Made by a program: the position numbers and the translations under genes. Of a DNA stretch of 64,000 nucleotides, positions 60,840-64,000 are shown in pieces; within the stretch, counting starts at the first letter, position 1; each line of letters starts with the position of its first letter. The notes under the pieces are model-generated. The model did not search any database, was not told the origin of the DNA, and worked only from the letters and a program-made list of their open reading frames with translations. Source of the DNA: Halobacteriovorax marinus. GTDB lineage: Bacteria; Bdellovibrionota; Bacteriovoracia; Bacteriovoracales; Bacteriovoracaceae. The DNA lies in NCBI GenBank assembly GCA_002163155.1, contig MAAO01000006.1, positions 558,001-622,000 of the forward strand, in the 5' to 3' direction.

Positions 60840-61337
60840 ATGAAATCTATCTTATTAGTAGCGGCGCTACTTCTTTCTTTCCAGTCTCTGGGTTATGAAA
60901 CACTGGTAAATTGTTATAAAACAGTACAGATTGACGGGCAGGACACTCCGCAGGGTCCTTTTGAAGAAATGTCTCAGACCGAAATTTATCTCACTAAGAA
61001 CCAATATTATAGAGAATTAGAAACTTATAAAGAACTCGATACGCTTATTATCTCCGTCTTCAATGGTTACCATAAACCATGGTACGGCTTTTCAAATATT
61101 GTAGTTCCTGTGACAAAGGGTCATTGGGACTATTCAGAGGGAAGAGTGCGATTTAATATGGATGAGGATATTGGCTACCAAAGTTCTAACTACGAAAGAT
61201 ATAAAGTCGATTTTCTTATCAATTTAGACTTAGAGCGAAAAGGTAAGTTCCTAATTGGAAAGTTGTACTTCTCATCTGTGAGAAGAGGTCTCTTCTACGA
61301 TATGGAAATTAAACTTGAGCAAAAAGGTTGTCTTTAA
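60840..61337 (+). CDS. Secreted protein of unknown function
   Basis: 165 residues from ATG 60840, supported by AAAGGAG just upstream and a signal peptide (1-18, SLG-YET); a longer frame from 60708 overlaps the previous gene and lacks these. The mature part is beta-rich with aromatic residues (GYHKPWYGFSNIVVPV, LIGKLYFSS) and two cysteines (VNCYK near the N-terminus and KGCL at the end), which could pair. Resembles small lipocalin-like or Salmonella YbgF-unrelated periplasmic domains in strand pattern only. No family recognised. Confidence 0.65.
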   Translation: MKSILLVAALLLSFQSLGYETLVNCYKTVQIDGQDTPQGPFEEMSQTEIYLTKNQYYRELETYKELDTLIISVFNGYHKPWYGFSNIVVPVTKGHWDYSEGRVRFNMDEDIGYQSSNYERYKVDFLINLDLERKGKFLIGKLYFSSVRRGLFYDMEIKLEQKGCL

Positions 61338-61378
61338 TTTTTCTTGAGAGAGCAGATCGTAAGTGTTAGCATTTTGGT

Positions 61379-61897
61379 ATGAAAACATTTAGAAAACTAA
61401 TTAGCTGCTTAATTATCTTCTCTCTTTCTCAGGCCTCATTCGCTGAGAGTGCCATCTCTTTAAATGACTTGGCACTACCTTCTGAAGTGAAGGACTTGAA
61501 AAAAAGTGCAGGATCCATTTACTATTCTCCAACATCTAAAGGTAAACCTCTAGTTCCCGTTCATTTCTGGGGCGAGGTTAAAAGATCAGGTCTTCACTAT
61601 ATTCCAGTTGATACTACTCTTATTAGTGGAATTTCTCTCGCTGGAGGATTAACTTCTAACGCCGATTTAGAGAGCGTAAAAGTGAGTCAAAGAGAAAAGA
61701 ATAGGGTTAACCACACTCAGTATGATTTAACTGATGGTGGAACAGAAGCGGCCTACTCTCACGTTTTAAAACCAGGGGACACGGTCTTTATTAAGAGATC
61801 TAGATTCTATGAGAATCGTTCTTACTACACCAGTTTAATTGGAGTGCTAGCAACGCTGCTTTCTTCTTTTGCCATTTTAAGCCAGCTTAAAAAATAA
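61379..61897 (+). CDS. SLBB-domain protein with C-terminal membrane anchor
   Basis: 172 residues: signal peptide 1-22, a SLBB (beta-grasp) domain at about 55-140 (VPVHFWGEVKRSGLHYIP...ISLAGGL, VLKPGDTVFIKR), and a C-terminal hydrophobic helix (about 150-168). SLBB domains occur in Wza-type polysaccharide export channels; here the Poly_export domain is missing, so this may be a stand-alone periplasmic ring or inner-membrane-tethered partner. A GT4 gene follows after 4 nt. It opens a polysaccharide locus that continues past the window. Confidence 0.82.
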   Translation: MKTFRKLISCLIIFSLSQASFAESAISLNDLALPSEVKDLKKSAGSIYYSPTSKGKPLVPVHFWGEVKRSGLHYIPVDTTLISGISLAGGLTSNADLESVKVSQREKNRVNHTQYDLTDGGTEAAYSHVLKPGDTVFIKRSRFYENRSYYTSLIGVLATLLSSFAILSQLKK

Positions 61898-61901
61898 AAT
61901 C

Positions 61902-62924
61902 ATGCAGGTCTTACAGGTTGGAAAATTTAACCCTCTCTATCACTACGGAGGGGTTGAAACCGTAGTTAAGACTTTTTCTCTCTATCATCAAAGTCGATCT
62001 CATAAGATAACGACTCTTGTCGAAGATTTTAAGAGCACAAAAGTTCACGACGCTGAACTTGGTGAATTCATTTCATTTTCTAAATTGAAAAGAACCTTTT
62101 GGTTATTTAGAAATTTTAAAACTTTTGATCTCGTCTATCTACATCTTCCCAATCTCTTCCTACTCATTCCCATTAATATCTTAAGACTCTTTTTTAAAAG
62201 ACCAAGAGTCGTTGTAATTTATCATAGTGATATTTATAAACACGGATTCATTGGTAAATTCTATCAAGCACTCACTACTTATTTAATGAAGAGTGTGGAC
62301 CATATTATTTGCTCATCACAAGAGCTCATAGAGAGCAGTTTTACTCTTCGCTTTTTTAAGCACAAGACTAGTGTTGTCGCCTTTACATGTTTTGAAAGTG
62401 TAAAAGTCAAAAGAGAAGCTTCTGGGTATATTCTCCTCTTAGCTAGAGAATCTCATTATAAGGGTATTGATTTTGCTCTTAAAAGCTTAAAGAAGTCTGC
62501 TATGAAAATAAAAGTATTGGGATCAGAGAGAAGAAATGAGGAGAACTTTGAATTTCTCGGCAAGGTGAGTGACAGTGAGAAATGGCAGCTCATTCAAGAG
62601 TGCGAGTTTGTTCTCATGAGTTCAACTTCAAGAGCGGAGAGTTATGGACTATCCATTGTTGAAGCTTTTTCTCAGGGGAAAACTGTCGTGGCCCCTTCGC
62701 TTGGTACGGGAATGAATTTTCTACTAGGAGAGAATGAAAGAGGAGTTCTCTTTGAACCTGAGTGCGAAGATTCTCTTCTCTCTGCAATTAAAAAGCTGAG
62801 TACTGATGTCTCCTATAGAGGGAAGTTACAGCAAAATGCCTTTGCTTTCTACAATAGTGAGTTAAGTAGGGAGAAATTTGAAAAATGTCTGACCAATATC
62901 CTTGGGAAAATTCTGCCTCTTTAG
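61902..62924 (+). CDS. Glycosyltransferase family 4 in polysaccharide locus
   Basis: 340 residues. N-terminal VGKFNPLYHYGGVETVVKTF and VVIYHSDIYKHGF are GT4 acceptor-domain motifs; the donor domain has the E-x7-E motif in SRAESYGLSIVEAFSQGK and FEPECEDSLLSAI. It transfers a sugar onto a lipid-linked glycan in the cytoplasm, as one step in making the polysaccharide that the neighbouring SLBB and Wzz-like proteins export. It lies 4 nt after the SLBB gene. Confidence 0.88.
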   Translation: MQVLQVGKFNPLYHYGGVETVVKTFSLYHQSRSHKITTLVEDFKSTKVHDAELGEFISFSKLKRTFWLFRNFKTFDLVYLHLPNLFLLIPINILRLFFKRPRVVVIYHSDIYKHGFIGKFYQALTTYLMKSVDHIICSSQELIESSFTLRFFKHKTSVVAFTCFESVKVKREASGYILLLARESHYKGIDFALKSLKKSAMKIKVLGSERRNEENFEFLGKVSDSEKWQLIQECEFVLMSSTSRAESYGLSIVEAFSQGKTVVAPSLGTGMNFLLGENERGVLFEPECEDSLLSAIKKLSTDVSYRGKLQQNAFAFYNSELSREKFEKCLTNILGKILPL

Positions 62925-62951
62925 AGATATTATTTAGTTTGTCTGAAGAAT

Positions 62952-62997
62952 CTTAAAGAAACCTTAAAGAAATGTCGAAAATTACTGTGAGTATAAA
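62952..62997 (+). promoter_or_regulatory. Direct-repeat activator site and -10 before BY-kinase-like gene
   Basis: CTTAAAGAAA occurs twice (62952-62961 and 62963-62972), 11 nt apart, one helical turn. The second copy overlaps the -35 position of a TATAAA -10 (62992-62997). The CTTAA-N6-CTTAA form resembles OmpR/PmrA-type regulator boxes. Confidence 0.5.
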
Positions 62998-63018
62998 TTT
63001 TTAGCTTAAAGTAAAATT

Positions 63019-63744
63019 ATGACAGCAAAGAAATTAGAAATTAAAAACACAGAAAGTCAGGGAATCTCTACAGGTGAGGGTTCTTTCTATGGTTCTGTTT
63101 TAAAATTCAATTTACAAGAGAAGAAAGAAGTTGATCAAACGAGACTTCCTCTTAGTTGTTATTTTAAAGTCAAGAATCACATTGAACTCTTAAGTTTAGG
63201 AAGAAATTTTCATAACTCATTTAAAGAAGGCAATAGAGTATTCGCTCTAACAGGCTTTGCTACAAGTGTTGATGTTGAACAAACAATACTAGGTCTTGGA
63301 GCTTATTTTAATTTTGATCACGGTATAACTTGTGACCTCATTACTCCAGAATTTAGAAATTCCGAATTCACTAAACTCGTTAAAGAAGATGTTGAAGAAA
63401 AAGTTAAGAAGTGGGACAACTGTTCACTTGATTATCACAAGACTTATTCATTAACTCAATATTCTATAACTGGCCTTGAAAATATCTTTAAGAGTGTTGA
63501 TTTAATTAGTTTTGAAAATATTCTCTGTGATCTTTTCTCAAAGGATAACCAAGCATACTTTGTGGCGCTTCCTGATTTAAAGACAATAGAGGATAACCTT
63601 GAGTTCTACTATCCAATTTTGCAACACATAGATTCAGTAGCTATATCAACTGAACTTAAGAAAACAAAAGAAAAAGTATTAAAAAAACATATGAATTACT
63701 TTGAAAAAAGTAACATCAAAATAGAAGGGATTATTTTAAAATGA
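63019..63744 (+). CDS. Degenerate BY-kinase / ParA-like protein of polysaccharide locus
   Basis: 241 residues, cytoplasmic. The fold order resembles the cytoplasmic domain of Wzc/CapB tyrosine kinases: FALTGFATSVDVEQTILGLGAYF stands where Walker A (GExxSGKST) would be, then DLITPEFRNS for the A' strand, FVALPDLKTIEDN for the Walker B strand, and SNIKIEGIILK for the terminal strand. Walker residues are absent, so ATPase or kinase activity is unlikely; no terminal Tyr cluster is present. It overlaps the Wzz-like gene by 4 nt, as CapB with CapA. Assignment rests on context and strand pattern. Confidence 0.5.
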   Translation: MTAKKLEIKNTESQGISTGEGSFYGSVLKFNLQEKKEVDQTRLPLSCYFKVKNHIELLSLGRNFHNSFKEGNRVFALTGFATSVDVEQTILGLGAYFNFDHGITCDLITPEFRNSEFTKLVKEDVEEKVKKWDNCSLDYHKTYSLTQYSITGLENIFKSVDLISFENILCDLFSKDNQAYFVALPDLKTIEDNLEFYYPILQHIDSVAISTELKKTKEKVLKKHMNYFEKSNIKIEGIILK

Positions 63745-64000
63745 TCTTAAAAGAGAAAATCGAACGATTAATTGATGAGAGTACTTTATTAAACATTCCT
63801 TTAATGTTTAAGCTCTTATTTCGTTACAAGTTTGTTGTAATGGCCACAATCGTTTTCTGTCTTTCCGTTTGTTCTTATCTCTATACAAGACAAGTTGAAA
63901 TCTATTGGAGTTCAATTCGTTTTTCAAATATGCAAGAAAAGTCTAGCTCTCCTATGGATGCCATTAGTGTAGCTCTTGGAACTGATGCCAAAGATGGTGG
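63741..64000 (+). CDS. Wzz-type chain-length / co-polymerase protein, truncated by window end
   Basis: About 86 residues are visible from ATG 63741, which overlaps the previous stop by 4 nt. After a short cytoplasmic start, LLFRYKFVVMATIVFCLSVCSYLYTRQ is the first membrane helix with the basic residues common to Wzz/Wzc/CapA proteins; a periplasmic segment EIYWSSIRFSN begins after it. Such proteins set polysaccharide chain length with a BY-kinase and export channel. The remainder lies beyond the window. Confidence 0.7.
   Translation, partial: MILKEKIERLIDESTLLNIPLMFKLLFRYKFVVMATIVFCLSVCSYLYTRQVEIYWSSIRFSNMQEKSSSPMDAISVALGTDAKDG

Noticed and set aside
1-64000. tRNA, rRNA, CRISPR, transposase, integrase or prophage genes
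   Set aside because: I looked through the gaps and frames and found no cloverleaf, spaced repeats or recombinase motifs; this was by eye and short RNAs could be missed.

Overview
The window is a compact, AT-rich (by eye about one-third G+C) chromosomal segment of a Gram-negative, flagellated bacterium. Lipoprotein signal sequences, ExbB/ExbD, LPS-type GT9, outer-membrane-barrel and Wzz-type proteins show the diderm envelope. The many secreted or unusual peptidases (tricorn core protease, C-terminal processing protease, papain-like C1A protease, S9 and S51 peptidases), a transglutaminase-like secreted protein, two L,D-transpeptidase-like proteins, EndA nuclease and a single short flagellin fit a predatory Bdellovibrionota, most likely Bacteriovoracales/Halobacteriovorax-like. 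That placement is inferred from gene content and style, not from a marker gene. I see no rRNA, tRNA, transposase, phage or CRISPR, so this looks like ordinary, densely packed chromosome.

Layout. 1-3.8 kb: end of a DsbA-fold isomerase, a secreted cyclophilin, a GNAT acetyltransferase, a YkuD-like protein and an SrkA-like kinase. 3.98-9.4 kb: a tight plus-strand operon of a SelO-like pseudokinase lacking the usual lysine, an S51 peptidase, a GT4 glycosyltransferase and an S9 oligopeptidase. 9.4-11.5 kb: cmoA-cmoB (tRNA wobble uridine modification) plus a YbaN-like membrane protein. 11.6-15 kb: two-component signalling (degenerate kinase/phosphotransfer protein, OmpR-type regulator, and a sensor kinase with an ABC-type sensor domain). 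15-21.3 kb: secreted proteins, a DUF4105/HExxH protein and tricorn. 21.4-27.1 kb: cysteine desulfurase-thiI, then ctp-75 aa protein-RDD protein. 27.1-33.2 kb: pilT with a C1A protease, a GT9, an adenosine-deaminase-like protein and a J-domain membrane protein. 33.3-40 kb: dipeptide epimerase, barrel protein, lipoprotein, MltD-like lytic transglycosylase, GT4, exbBD. 40-45.5 kb: hibernation factor, flagellin, transglutaminase-elicitor-like protein and gamma-glutamyltransferase behind a structured leader. 45.6-49.5 kb: small conserved protein, degenerate HD-GYP protein, globin and unknowns. 49.7-55.1 kb: dppABCDF. 55.2-57.9 kb: endA and a bufferin operon (bufA-bufB-bufC). 58-61.3 kb: small basic protein, L,D-transpeptidase lipoprotein, secreted unknowns. 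61.4-64 kb: start of a polysaccharide export locus (SLBB protein, GT4, degenerate BY-kinase-like protein, truncated Wzz).

Functional links. Peptide and wall recycling is a recurring theme: Dpp import, dipeptide epimerase, gamma-glutamyltransferase, S9/S51 peptidases, tricorn, MltD and L,D-transpeptidases could together release and consume peptide and murein fragments. The desulfurase-ThiI and CmoA-CmoB pairs are two separate tRNA modification modules. The buf operon makes a copper-binding modified peptide. The most novel-looking items are the SelO-like/S51/GT4/S9 operon, the structured ggt leader, a probable AUU start on the srkA-like gene, and the hairpin that contains the start codon of a GT4 gene.
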